Below are positions 30,301 through 39,105 of a DNA stretch of 64,000 nucleotides, piece after piece. Within the stretch, counting starts at the first letter, position 1. Every line of letters begins with the position of its first letter. The translations under genes were made by a program, and so were the position numbers. Source of the stretch: Rhodococcus sp. ABRD24 (GTDB lineage Bacteria; Actinomycetota; Actinomycetes; Mycobacteriales; Mycobacteriaceae); contig NZ_CP035319.1 of NCBI RefSeq assembly GCF_004328705.1, positions 744,001 through 808,000 on the forward strand. The letters run 5' to 3'. The notes below the pieces were generated by a model. That model saw only the letters and a program-made list of their open reading frames with translations, searched no databases and was not told where the DNA came from.

Positions 30301-33300
30301 TGCGCGATGCGCCCGTAGACCTCGGCCAGCGTCGTGCGACCGGCGGCCGCGGCGCGCTGCTGCCACCACTGTGCGTGGGCGGCAACTGCGGCACCCGCGC
30401 CGTCGAAACGCTCGACGGTCAGGTCCGTCTCGGCGATCCAACCGCGGGCCAGATCCTCACGAGCGGTTGCCCATCGATCGTCCAGCAGGACGGCCTTCTT
30501 CGCGTCGAACGCGGGAGCGACCAGACGGGGCCAGTCCGAACCCAGTTCTGCAGACACGAGGTCGACAAGCGCCGTGTCGTCCGCGGCGACCGCGGCGGCA
30601 GCCGAATCGCTGAAGCCGAGCTGCTCGAGCACCAGGCGGGCTGCGGATGCCAGCACGCCGTTGCGTCCCGTGATGTGCTCGGTGAACTCGCCGAGCGCGG
30701 CGGCATCGACGGTTCCGCCTGCGCCGCCACCGGCGGTCGGCATCGACACGGCCACACCACGGCGCGCCGCGACCGACTGGACGGCCGCATCGACGAGCGC
30801 GTCCACGGCTGCGCCGTCGGCGATCGCACCCTCGTGCAGGCCACCCATCGCGCCACCACGGACGCTGGAGCCGTCACGGGTTCCGAGGGCGACCTCGGCG
30901 GTCACGTGGTGCGCCCAGCCGTCGCCGAGCTCCCAGACCTTCTTGACGCGGTCCGCGATGGCCGCGGGACGGCGACCCGACGGGCCGAACACCTTGCGCA
31001 GGTGATCGTTGATCGAGTCGGTGAGCACCGGGCCGAACGGCTTGTAGGTACGGGCCAGCCGGTCGACCGTCACGGCGAGCGAACCCATGTCGGCGTCCGC
31101 GGCACCGTCGATCGCGCCGAGCGACAGCTCGGCTCCGAGGTCGACGAGCAGCTGGTTGCGGCGCGAGGACACACCGTCGCACAGCGCCTCGATGGTGTCG
31201 GCGGGACCGATCTGGTCGGGGCGCAGCTTCGTCCACAGCGCGATGAGCACCTTGGTGGCGTCGGCGGCCTTGAACGCGATGTCGTCGGGCCGCGGGCCAC
31301 CCGCCGGTGCTGCGGGAGCGGCCGGAGCCGCTGTCGGGGTGGCCGCGGGCGCGGCGGCAGCAGCCGGGGCAGCGGGCGCCGGAGCGGAATCCTCGACGTC
31401 TTCTTCGACGGGTGCCGGATCGACATCGGTGCTGTAGACGATGGCGGCCTCGCGCTCGATGTTGAGGACCTCGACGGGGCTTCCGAAACGGTCCGGCAGC
31501 TTCAGCGTCTGCGAAGCCAGGTTCGCGACGGTGGGCACGGCGCCCAGACCGATCTCGACGAAACGCTCGACTCCGAGGCCACCGTCCGCCTCGTCCGTGA
31601 ACAGCAGATCCTGCGTCTCGATCCAGCGGACCGGGCTGGCGAACTGCCAGGCCAGCAGCTCGACAAGGATCACGCGGGTCAGCGCGACCGGGCGGGCGGC
31701 CCAGCCGTCGAAGTCCGCGAGGACCGCCTGGAGCTGCTCCGACGGCACCAGATCGGCGATCTCCTGGACGAAGTCGCGACCCAGATTGAACAGCTTCGGC
31801 ACGAGGTTCGGGATGTAGCGGCCGATCAGCAGCGACGGGTCGATGTCCTGCGGCAACAGCTCGTCGAGCTTGGCGCGGAAGTCATCCACACCGCCGCGCA
31901 GGACGGTCGAGTGGAACGGTACGTCGATGCCCGGAACCAGGATGAAGGCCCGCTTGCCCCCGAAAGCCTCACGGCGGATGTCGATCTCACGCTCGAGCGC
32001 CTCGAGCCCCTTGACCGTGCCGGCGATCGCGTACTGCGAGCCCCGCAGGTTCAGGTTGACGATCTGCAGGAATTCGCCTGTACGAGCTGCGATTTCACCC
32101 ACGAACGCCTGCAATTCGTCGTCAGCGACGCCGATCTGCGACGGCCGGATCGCGGCCATGCGGTAGTCGCTGCGACCCGCGGCATCGCGGGGCACCAACT
32201 CGTGCATCGCCGAGCCACGCTGGAAGACGACCTCGAGCAACGCCTCGAGCGGCAGCACGCCGGCGACCGCGGTGAGGGCGTTGTACTCGCCGACCGAGTG
32301 CCCGGCCAGGTACGAGCCCTCGACGAAGGCACCGGATTCACGGAGTTCGGCGACCTGTGCGACACCCAGGGTTGCCATCGCTACCTGGGTGAACTGGGTC
32401 AGGTGCAGCACGCCGTCCGGATGCCGGTGCTCGACGCCCCGAGCCTTGACGAGGGTCGGGTTGTCCCGGACCACGGCGAGGATCGAGAAGCCCAGCGCCT
32501 TGCGGGTGTGCTTGTCGGCGCGCTCCCAGATCTCACGGGCCGCCTTGCTCCGGGCGCGGGCATCGAGGCCCATGCCCGGACGCTGGATGCCCTGACCGGG
32601 GAAGGCGTACACGGTCTTCGGCGCGGCGGTGCGGCCGGTCGCGACCATCACCAGGTCGCCGTCGACGCGGCAGCCGACCTCGACGATCTCGGCACCGCGG
32701 TCGGTGGCGACGCGGTCGACGCGGACGTCGATCTCGGCTCCCGGACGGACCATGCCGAGGAAGCGTGCGGTCCACGCAGTCAGGCGCCGTGCCGGCGTCT
32801 TGGACTGCGGGTCGACGGCGACGACTGCCTGCTGCGCTGCGGCGGAGAGCCACATCCCGTGCACGATCGGGCTGCCGAGACCGGCAAGCATCGCGGCGGC
32901 ATCGCAGGTGTGGATCGGGTTGTGGTCACCCGAGACTCGGGCGAACGCAGCCATGTGACGCGGCGCAACCATCGTCAGGTCGCGGCGTCGGCGGCGCGGG
33001 GTGTCGGCGACATCGGCGGTCAGCGATCCACCGGCACGCGCCGGATCCGCCAATTCGCCCTTGCCGGTGCGTCCGCGGATCGCGAAGCGCTCGGTGAGCG
33101 TAGCCACGGCCGGGGCCTCGAGGCCCTCGCCGAGCATCGCGCCGACCTCGACGCGCACCTCGACGACGCGGCCCATGTCGGTGTCCACAACCTCACCGGA
33201 CTCGGCGCGCACCACGAGAATGCTTGTCTCCGAGGGCAGTTCGCCCACAAGGTTGACGGCGTGATCGAGGTGGACCAGGTCCAGCATGCCCTCGATGACG

Positions 33301-36300
33301 TGAACGTTGCCGGTCGTCGTCGCAGCGCCGAGCACCGCGAACACCGCCGGCCAGCAGGCGCCGACAACGACGTCAGGCACCGCACTGGCGCCGGTGGACA
33401 GCGTCGCGGGCAGCCCGGAGCCGGTGACACCTGCGTGGTCCGCGATCAGATCCGGGGTCCACGCGAGGTTGATGCGGGCGACGCCGCCCTTGACCACGGG
33501 CAGTTCCTGGCCCGCAGCGACACCGAGCAATGCGGACATCGATGCCTCGGCATCGGCCTCGGTGACCACGGGAGCACCGCCGTCACCGACGGACGCGGGC
33601 ACCGAGATGCGGATCTCCACGGCCTTGTCCTGGGTGAGCGGGACCGTCAGCTGGACCTGCTCGGAGCCGGCCACCGTCAGACGCGCGCCGGTCGTGACAT
33701 GCGTTGCGATGGTCTCGGATTCGACCGTCCACTCGGCGATGTCGCCGAGACGGCGCACCGGGTTCCGCGTCAGTCGCCCGGCCCACATCACGTCGGGCGC
33801 CGAGAGGACCACGTCGAGCAGACCCGTCGCGACATCGGCGTGGCGGCGGCCGACGATCGGGGCCGGGACCGCGCCGGCAGCGAGGAGCTCGTCGACGGTG
33901 GCCTTCTCGAACCGGTCGAGCAGCTCGCCGACCGGCTCGTCGGCGCGGGTGATACCGGCGACCGCGACGGTGCCGGGGATGACACACACCTGGTCGGCGG
34001 AATAGCGGGGATCGTGCGCCTGCCACAACGAATCCGAGCGCCACCAGCGACGCACGTCGCCGTCGACAACGGGCACGAAGTTGACCGGTTTGCCCGGCGT
34101 CTTGCACAGCGCAGTGAAGAACGGCACATCGGCCGGGTGCAACACGGTGGTGGCGTAATCGGGGTACGCGGCCTCGAGCGCGCACAGGGCTGCGAAGGGC
34201 TGGTCGAGCGTCGCGGAATCAGCGAACAGCGTCTGGATCGGGCCGCGGTCGTTGCGGTGCAGGCGGGCCTCGGCGCGCTGGAGCATCTCGCCGAAGCGAT
34301 CCCGCCACGACACGTCCAGCCACACCGACCGAGAGGCATCGGCGATCGCGTCCTGCACATCGCCGCCGCAGTCGAACGCCTTCGGCGAATCGACGCCCAC
34401 GGCGAGCTCGAGGTAGCGGCGCAGCCACTGTTGGTAGGTCATGGCCGCGACATCGCCGAAGTACGGCTTCGCGGTTCCGTCGAGGGCGGCAATGATCTCG
34501 TCGCGACGCGACGCGACGGCCTCGGCATCACCGGCGACCTCGTCGAGCAGGCGGCCGGTGCGCGACGCGGCGTTGTCGATCTCGTGGATGTCCGCGCCGA
34601 GCTGGCTACGGCCGGAGGCCATTCCGCCTTCTGCGGTGCCCGCACCGACCCAATCGGGGGTGCCGGGTGTGTCGACGAGCAACTGCTTGACCTCGGGCGA
34701 GGTGGTGGCCTCGAGCGTGGCCATCGCGGCGGTGCCGACGAGGATCCCGTCGAGCGGCATCGTCGGGAAGCCGTGGACGTTGGACCAGCGGCCGGTCAGG
34801 TAGTCGGCCGCGCGCTCCGGGGTGCCGATGCCGCCGCCGACGCACAGCACCAGGTTCGGCCGGGCACGCAGCTCGGCATAGGTGTCGAGCAGCAGATCAT
34901 CGAGGTCCTCCCACGAGTGGTGACCACCGGCGCGGCCGCCCTCGATGTGGACGATGACGGGGAAGTTCGGGACCTCGTTGGCGATGCGGATCACCGCGCG
35001 GATCTGCGCAACGGTGCCCGGCTTGAACGCGACGTAGCTGAAACCGGCCTCGGTCAGCTCGTCGATGATCGACACGGCGTCCTCGAGCTCGGGGATGCCG
35101 GCGGTCACGACGACGCCGTCGAACGGGGCACCCGCGGCGCGGGCGCGCGGCACGAGGCGCTTTCCGCCCACATGCAGCTTCCACAGATACGGGTCCAGGA
35201 ACATCGAGTTGAACTGCACGGCGCGCCCCGGCTCGAGCAGGCCCTTGAGGCCCTCGACGTTGTCGGCGAAGATCTGCTCGGTGACCTGACCGCCACCGGC
35301 GAGCTCGGCCCAGTGTCCGGCGTTGGCGGCGGCCGCGACGATCGCCGGATCGACGGTCGTGGGGGTCATGCCCGCAAGCAGGATCGGCGAACGGCCCGTG
35401 AGCTTGGTGAAGGTGGTCTCGACGCCGAGACGGCCGTCCGGCAGCTCGACAGCGCGCGGCGCGAATTCGCTCCACGGTCGTGCCACCTCGGGGGCTGCAC
35501 CGGGGGTCAACAGGTTGCGCTGGCCGCCACGGGTGGAGGCGGCAATGATGCCGACGCCGTGACCACGCAGGCCTGCGGAGGTCATGCGGGTGAGCTGATC
35601 GCCGGGGCCCAGGTCCAGGATCCACGCAGCGCCGGACTCGACGGCGGACTCGACGGCGTCGACCCAATCGACCGGATCGACGAGCACGGCCTCGGCGAGG
35701 GTACGCACCTGGACAGCGTCCAGGCCGCAGCGGGCGGCCCAGCCACCGACGATGTCGACGGCCTCCCTCAGCGCCGGGTGATGGAAGCCGATCTCGACGG
35801 CCAGCGACTCGAAGACGGGCGAGAACACCGCGCCGCCACGCTTCTTGGCCTCGCGCTCACGCGTCTCTTCGGCCGCGATCTGCTCGCAGCGCTGCTGCAC
35901 ACGAGCCAGCTGCGCGGGCGGACCGGAGAGCACGGCGCGGCGACGGCCGTTGCGGATCGCCATGACTGCGGCCCGGTCGGCGTCGAGGCCCTCGGCCAGC
36001 TCGGCCACAATTGCGGCCAGGCGTTCGGGATCGACGTTGGAGACCGCGAGCATCGGCGCGCGGTCGGCGCCACCGATGACGCCGCGGCGGCGACCGACCA
36101 GACCGGCTGCAGCACCGATGAGCTGCGCCGTGGCGAGCAGGGCGCCGTCGGAGGATCCGCCACCGGCGACTGCGGCCGCAGCGATCAGACCCTGCGAGTG
36201 GCCGATCGTCGCGACCGGGGCGGTCACGGCCGGATCGAGACCCTGCTGCTGGAGCGCGCGCAGCGCCGCGAGCTGGGTGAGGAACACGCCGGGCAGTGAC

Positions 36301-36698
36301 ACCGCGGCGGAGGTCAGTGCCGCCTCCGACGGACCCTGATCGACCGACTCGTCGTCCGCAAGTTCGTGGTCGAGAATCCAAGCGATCGGGTCGAATCCGA
36401 CAGGGCGAACCACGAGCAGATCGTCTGCGATCGGCGCGAGCAGGGCTGCCGCCTCGTTGACGAGAGTGGTGAGGGACGGCTCGAGTCCGCTGTCACGGGT
36501 GAGCTCGGCCAGCGCACTCAGCCACGGCGCGCCCTGGCCGCCGAATGCCAGTGCGTACGGCTCGCCGGACCGCAGCCGGTCCACGAGCGGCCCCTGCGCG
36601 GACGACCTGACGGACGCACGAGACGGCGTCTGGTTCAGGTCGAAGCGCGTGTTCTCCTTCGAGGTTCGTCCGTTTCCTGCAGTGTCGTCAATCGTCAC
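27366..36698 (-). CDS. fas: Type I fatty acid synthase, multifunctional
   Basis: About 3,110 residues (M. tuberculosis Fas is 3,069). It makes C16-C26 acyl-CoA for membrane lipids and mycolate precursors. Domain order with approximate active sites: acetyltransferase GHSQGL (about 166), enoyl reductase ILLAGMTPTTVD (about 446), dehydratase SGDHNPIH (about 1260), malonyl/palmitoyl transferase AGHSVGEYNAL (about 1466), an Ala/Pro-rich linker (about 1760-1800), ACP with the phosphopantetheine serine in GVSSRRNQL (about 1842), ketoreductase VTGASKGSIA (about 2153), and ketosynthase Cys in PVAACATAAVS (about 2749). All catalytic domains look intact. GTG at 36698 is chosen for AGGAGAGG upstream and start position relative to homologues; an ATG at 36845 is possible but less likely. 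A repeat-rich 514-bp region precedes it. Confidence 0.97.
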   Translation of the reverse strand: MTIDDTAGNGRTSKENTRFDLNQTPSRASVRSSAQGPLVDRLRSGEPYALAFGGQGAPWLSALAELTRDSGLEPSLTTLVNEAAALLAPIADDLLVVRPVGFDPIAWILDHELADDESVDQGPSEAALTSAAVSLPGVFLTQLAALRALQQQGLDPAVTAPVATIGHSQGLIAAAAVAGGGSSDGALLATAQLIGAAAGLVGRRRGVIGGADRAPMLAVSNVDPERLAAIVAELAEGLDADRAAVMAIRNGRRRAVLSGPPAQLARVQQRCEQIAAEETREREAKKRGGAVFSPVFESLAVEIGFHHPALREAVDIVGGWAARCGLDAVQVRTLAEAVLVDPVDWVDAVESAVESGAAWILDLGPGDQLTRMTSAGLRGHGVGIIAASTRGGQRNLLTPGAAPEVARPWSEFAPRAVELPDGRLGVETTFTKLTGRSPILLAGMTPTTVDPAIVAAAANAGHWAELAGGGQVTEQIFADNVEGLKGLLEPGRAVQFNSMFLDPYLWKLHVGGKRLVPRARAAGAPFDGVVVTAGIPELEDAVSIIDELTEAGFSYVAFKPGTVAQIRAVIRIANEVPNFPVIVHIEGGRAGGHHSWEDLDDLLLDTYAELRARPNLVLCVGGGIGTPERAADYLTGRWSNVHGFPTMPLDGILVGTAAMATLEATTSPEVKQLLVDTPGTPDWVGAGTAEGGMASGRSQLGADIHEIDNAASRTGRLLDEVAGDAEAVASRRDEIIAALDGTAKPYFGDVAAMTYQQWLRRYLELAVGVDSPKAFDCGGDVQDAIADASRSVWLDVSWRDRFGEMLQRAEARLHRNDRGPIQTLFADSATLDQPFAALCALEAAYPDYATTVLHPADVPFFTALCKTPGKPVNFVPVVDGDVRRWWRSDSLWQAHDPRYSADQVCVIPGTVAVAGITRADEPVGELLDRFEKATVDELLAAGAVPAPIVGRRHADVATGLLDVVLSAPDVMWAGRLTRNPVRRLGDIAEWTVESETIATHVTTGARLTVAGSEQVQLTVPLTQDKAVEIRISVPASVGDGGAPVVTEADAEASMSALLGVAAGQELPVVKGGVARINLAWTPDLIADHAGVTGSGLPATLSTGASAVPDVVVGACWPAVFAVLGAATTTGNVHVIEGMLDLVHLDHAVNLVGELPSETSILVVRAESGEVVDTDMGRVVEVRVEVGAMLGEGLEAPAVATLTERFAIRGRTGKGELADPARAGGSLTADVADTPRRRRRDLTMVAPRHMAAFARVSGDHNPIHTCDAAAMLAGLGSPIVHGMWLSAAAQQAVVAVDPQSKTPARRLTAWTARFLGMVRPGAEIDVRVDRVATDRGAEIVEVGCRVDGDLVMVATGRTAAPKTVYAFPGQGIQRPGMGLDARARSKAAREIWERADKHTRKALGFSILAVVRDNPTLVKARGVEHRHPDGVLHLTQFTQVAMATLGVAQVAELRESGAFVEGSYLAGHSVGEYNALTAVAGVLPLEALLEVVFQRGSAMHELVPRDAAGRSDYRMAAIRPSQIGVADDELQAFVGEIAARTGEFLQIVNLNLRGSQYAIAGTVKGLEALEREIDIRREAFGGKRAFILVPGIDVPFHSTVLRGGVDDFRAKLDELLPQDIDPSLLIGRYIPNLVPKLFNLGRDFVQEIADLVPSEQLQAVLADFDGWAARPVALTRVILVELLAWQFASPVRWIETQDLLFTDEADGGLGVERFVEIGLGAVPTVANLASQTLKLPDRFGSPVEVLNIEREAAIVYSTDVDPAPVEEDVEDSAPAPAAPAAAAAPAATPTAAPAAPAAPAGGPRPDDIAFKAADATKVLIALWTKLRPDQIGPADTIEALCDGVSSRRNQLLVDLGAELSLGAIDGAADADMGSLAVTVDRLARTYKPFGPVLTDSINDHLRKVFGPSGRRPAAIADRVKKVWELGDGWAHHVTAEVALGTRDGSSVRGGAMGGLHEGAIADGAAVDALVDAAVQSVAARRGVAVSMPTAGGGAGGTVDAAALGEFTEHITGRNGVLASAARLVLEQLGFSDSAAAAVAADDTALVDLVSAELGSDWPRLVAPAFDAKKAVLLDDRWATAREDLARGWIAETDLTVERFDGAGAAVAAHAQWWQQRAAAAGRTTLAEVYGRIAQVAVAPIDEAGQWTGEVAVVTGASKGSIAASVAGKLLGGGATVVVTTSRLDDDRLGFYRKLYHDNARSGAALWVVPANMASYTDVDALIEWVGNVQTETAGGAKKLIKEAMTPTMLFPFAAPRVAGDLSDAGARAEMEMRVLLWSVERLIGGLSRIGFDNDVDTHLHVVLPGSPNRGLFGGDGAYGESKAALDAVVGRWSAERTWAERVTLVHALIGWVRGTGLMGGNDPMVEAVEAKGVRTWSTDEMATELLLSCTADVKRAAADAPRLVDLTGGLAEVDLDLPALAKEAADAAEAAGKAKDEAATGANSIAALPAPPRIVDALDAPSWPELDVDPADLVVIVGAGELGPYGSARTRFEMEVDEQLSAAGVLELAWNTGLVAWENDPVAGWYDVESGELVPESEIAERYHDAVVERCGIRTYGDEGAMVDNTAPLLTSVFIDKDLSFVVGSEAEARAFVDSDPENTVASIDPESGDWTVTRKAGTEIRVPRKVKLTRTVGGQIPTGFDVTKWGIPADMASSVDRVGLWNIVATVDAFLTGGFTPSELMRWVHPAFVANTQGTGMGGMTSMRSLYIDTLLGESRANDILQEALPNVIAAHVVQSYVGGYGAMVHPVAACATAAVSVEEGVDKIKLGKAKLVVAGGFDDLGIEGIVGFGDMSATAKSDEMSAKGISDRRFSRANDRRRGGFVESAGGGTVLLARGDLALEMGLPVLGVVAWAGSFADGVHTSIPAPGIGALGAGRGGQDSQLALSLNALGITADDISVVSKHDTSTAANDPNEAELHERLAAALGRSEGAPLFVISQKSLTGHAKGGAAAFQLIGLCQVLGQGVIPPNRSLDCVDDKMAEFSHLVWPRTPLRFGDKFALKAGLLTSLGFGHVSGLIAVVHPQAFVESIPADRREAYLTQAQQRTIDGQRRLAAAMCGGDSLYERPADRRFGGDAVPAKAARQLEADVLLTEEARLGSDDVYRSGKPGCQ

Positions 36699-36852
36699 TG
36701 AAGTTAAGTCCTCTCCTGGCTCCCTGTCGGGAGGTAGGTCGTGGTCGGCCGCCCTCGGCAGAGCTGACGCGCGATGTTCTTCGACATCCACGGCACCCCT
36801 CGGATCCGCTGCCATCAGCGATTCCGGGCGCCTCAAGGTTGGCACAAAATCA

Positions 36853-36870
36853 TGAGGAAAGCCTCACGTT
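36853..36870. promoter_or_regulatory. fas upstream palindrome A
   Basis: TGAGG-AAAG-CCTCA followed by CGTT, about 155 bp upstream of the fas GTG. The same 18-bp element (one base different) recurs at 36995-37012. Candidate FasR operator; in mycobacteria FasR binds inverted repeats in the fas promoter, but the identity of this site is inferred. Confidence 0.55.
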
Positions 36871-36901
36871 TGGCTTCGCGCCCCTGTCCTACCAGCGAGT
36901 A

Positions 36902-36939
36902 TCAAGTGACCTTGACCACATAGAGGCGTTCAAGTGACC
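36902..36939. repeat. Direct repeat TCAAGTGACC in fas upstream region
   Basis: TCAAGTGACC at 36902-36911 and 36930-36939, start-to-start distance 28 bp. The second copy merges into the large inverted repeat at 36934-36968. Confidence 0.6.
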
Positions 36940-36968
36940 CGCGAGTAGATCGCGTATCTGCGGGTCAC
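36934..36968. promoter_or_regulatory. Nested inverted repeat in fas upstream region
   Basis: GTGACCCGC (36934-36942) and GCGGGTCAC (36960-36968) pair perfectly, and the 17-bp spacer itself contains AGAT...ATCT. The element could form a cruciform or bind a dimeric regulator. No gene is found in 36699-37212. Confidence 0.55.
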
Positions 36969-36985
36969 GTGGCATGCATGGACGT

Positions 36986-37012
36986 CCTCAAACCTGAGGA
37001 AATCCTCACGTT
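36986..37012. promoter_or_regulatory. fas upstream palindrome B, alternating half-sites
   Basis: CCTCA-AACC-TGAGG-AAAT-CCTCA-CGTT: three half-sites spaced 9 bp form two overlapping palindromes. The second one repeats palindrome A. It is followed by an AT-rich stretch TTGATTGTTATAAAAT. Confidence 0.55.
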
Positions 37013-37041
37013 GATTGTTATAAAATCGTGACCCTCTTGAC

Positions 37042-37071
37042 GGCTGGCCTCATACCGTGCGGTGGCCAGCC
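37042..37071. repeat. 8-bp inverted repeat between fas and tRNA-Leu
   Basis: GGCTGGCC (37042-37049) and GGCCAGCC (37064-37071) flank a 14-bp spacer. It may be a hairpin or a regulator site for either neighbour; nothing more can be said. Confidence 0.4.
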
Positions 37072-37212
37072 AAAGCCGGAAATCGCGGTGCCGAACCGGA
37101 CGAGATCGCTGGAGGGTTGGGTCATTGGAGCGCCAGGTCACCGGAGGTCACCTGCGCCCGCCCGATCCTGGCGAACGGGACCGCTTGCAGGTGGCGTAGT
37201 CTGACATCGCTC

Positions 37213-37297
<85 letters not shown>

Positions 37298-37479
37298 CAC
37301 GAGATTCTGCGCATCCCGCAATCTCGCACCGGTCCGCATCGCGCCCGGGTTCACGAGCACCGCAAGGGTTCCCGGTCACCGCTGGTCGATTCAGGACGCC
37401 GATCACCCGCATGGGTGTCGGCGGGTTCGCGTAGCGTTGCCGCGAGCACGCAACTGGAAGGTCGGAGCGGGATTCGTAG

Positions 37480-39105
37480 ATGAAGTTCAAGAGCGAGCAG
37501 ACATACGACAAGCTTCGCGGCGGCTACTACACGCCGGCTCCCATTGCCCGTTTCCTGACCAGGTGGGCCCTCGCGGGTGGTGGCGACTCGGTGTTGGAAC
37601 CTAGCTGCGGCGACGGCGCCTTTCTCCGAGCCATTCTCGAACAGAGCAGCCGACCGTCAATCGTCCACGGTGTGGAACTCGACCCAGATGAGGCTGCCAA
37701 GGCTCAGCACGTCCTCGGCCACGAGAACGCCCGGCACCGCGTGTTCACTACGGACTTCTTGGTCTTCGCCGAGCGGTCGGGGGTCACGCAATACGATGTC
37801 GCACTGGGTAACCCGCCCTACATTCGCTACCAGTTCCTGAATGCGGAAACCCAGCACCTGGCACGGGATCTCTACGCTCGCCACGGCCTGCCTTTCACCA
37901 AGCACCTGAATGCCTGGGCACCCTTCATTGTCGACAGTCTGGATCGTCTCGCGCCGGGCGGCCGACTGGCGATGGTCGTTCCAGCCGAGCTGATGAATGT
38001 CCTCCACGCCGGCGGGCTCAGACTGTTCCTCCTCGAACAATGCTCGAAGGTTCTCCTGATCGATCCGCAGGAACTCATCTTCGATCAAGCATTGCAGCGG
38101 ACGGTCCTGCTCATGGCTGTGAAGCGCAAAGACGCCGAGCACGAGAACTGCGGGCTCGCCGTCGTCCATGAGGCGCAGAGCGGGTTCCTCGACAGCGATC
38201 CCGGAGACTACTTCGAGGCCGCACCGTTCGCGCCCACTGCCCGATCGGCCGAGAAGTGGATGGCCTCCCTCCTCACCGCCACTGAACAGGCCGTACTGGC
38301 TCGGGTACGAGAACTTCCGTCGATCCGCCGTTTCGATGAGGTCGCCAGCGTGCGAGTAGGCATCGTCACCGGCGCCAACAAGTTCTTCCTCGTCCCGGAT
38401 TCGGTGGTCGAGGAGTACGAATTGCAGGACTTCGCCAGACCGATGTTCGGGCGGAGCAACCACTGTCCCGGAACGATCTACTCCGCCGAGGTCCACCGCG
38501 AGAACGCGCGCAATGGCCAGCCGACGAACTTTCTCCACTTCGGTTCCGTCCCTTTCGGGCAACTGCCTCCAGGAGCGCAGCGATACATTCAGAAGGGCGA
38601 GGCCGAGGGGCTCCACCTTCGGTACAAATGCCGAATCCGCACCCCCTGGTACGACGTGCCCTCCGTGGGAACTGCAGCGATGGGTCTGCTGAAACGCACT
38701 CACGAGGCGCCGCGGCTCATCGCCAACGAGATGGGCGCCTTCACCACCGACACGGCCTACCGCGTCGACAGTCATTTGTCGCCGGAAGTGTTGACAGCAG
38801 GGTTCTTCAACTCACTGACAGCACTCAGTTCGGAAATGGCGGGCCGCACCTACGGCGGCGGAGTACTCGAACTGGTGCCCTCCGAAATCAGGTCACTTCT
38901 CGTCCCGATCGTCAACGTCGGTCCAACCGAACTGACACGGCTCGATCACCTGTTCCGGGCCGGGGAGAGTGTGGACCGGATACTCGATGCCCAGGATCAG
39001 ATCGTCCTGACACAGGTGGGAATGTCTCGCGATGACATCAGCGTGATTCAAGGGGCCCGCCGGCGACTGATGAATCGACGGCAGCGCGAAGCCCGAGCAG
39101 CATGA
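37480..39105 (+). CDS. Type II N6-adenine DNA methyltransferase (M.Eco57I-like)
   Basis: 541 residues, gamma-class amino-methyltransferase of the TaqI/Eco57I type. Seen: motif X GGYYTPAPIARFL (14-26), AdoMet motif I LEPSCGDGAF (39-48), and catalytic motif IV NPPY (111-114). A large C-terminal part (about 280-540) should hold target recognition (TaqI-C-like), with YKCRIRTPWYDVPS and GGGVLELVPSEI typical of it. It methylates adenine to protect host DNA. Its last four bases overlap the start of the fused nuclease gene (ATGA), so the two are translationally coupled. M.Eco57I is 544 residues from memory, almost the same size. The genes are visibly less GC-rich than the flanking blocks. Confidence 0.92.
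   Translation: MKFKSEQTYDKLRGGYYTPAPIARFLTRWALAGGGDSVLEPSCGDGAFLRAILEQSSRPSIVHGVELDPDEAAKAQHVLGHENARHRVFTTDFLVFAERSGVTQYDVALGNPPYIRYQFLNAETQHLARDLYARHGLPFTKHLNAWAPFIVDSLDRLAPGGRLAMVVPAELMNVLHAGGLRLFLLEQCSKVLLIDPQELIFDQALQRTVLLMAVKRKDAEHENCGLAVVHEAQSGFLDSDPGDYFEAAPFAPTARSAEKWMASLLTATEQAVLARVRELPSIRRFDEVASVRVGIVTGANKFFLVPDSVVEEYELQDFARPMFGRSNHCPGTIYSAEVHRENARNGQPTNFLHFGSVPFGQLPPGAQRYIQKGEAEGLHLRYKCRIRTPWYDVPSVGTAAMGLLKRTHEAPRLIANEMGAFTTDTAYRVDSHLSPEVLTAGFFNSLTALSSEMAGRTYGGGVLELVPSEIRSLLVPIVNVGPTELTRLDHLFRAGESVDRILDAQDQIVLTQVGMSRDDISVIQGARRRLMNRRQREARAA

Noticed and set aside
27636..36299. Very long open frame on the plus strand opposite fas (about 2,900 codons)
   Set aside because: It is the antisense shadow of a GC-rich gene; its composition (Arg, Gly, His, Asp-rich, no domains) and the intact fas on the other strand show it is not coding.
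37298..37479. Attachment-site or integrase gene between tRNA-Leu and the methylase
   Set aside because: No ORF with recombinase motifs and no repeat of the tRNA 3' end was found by eye.
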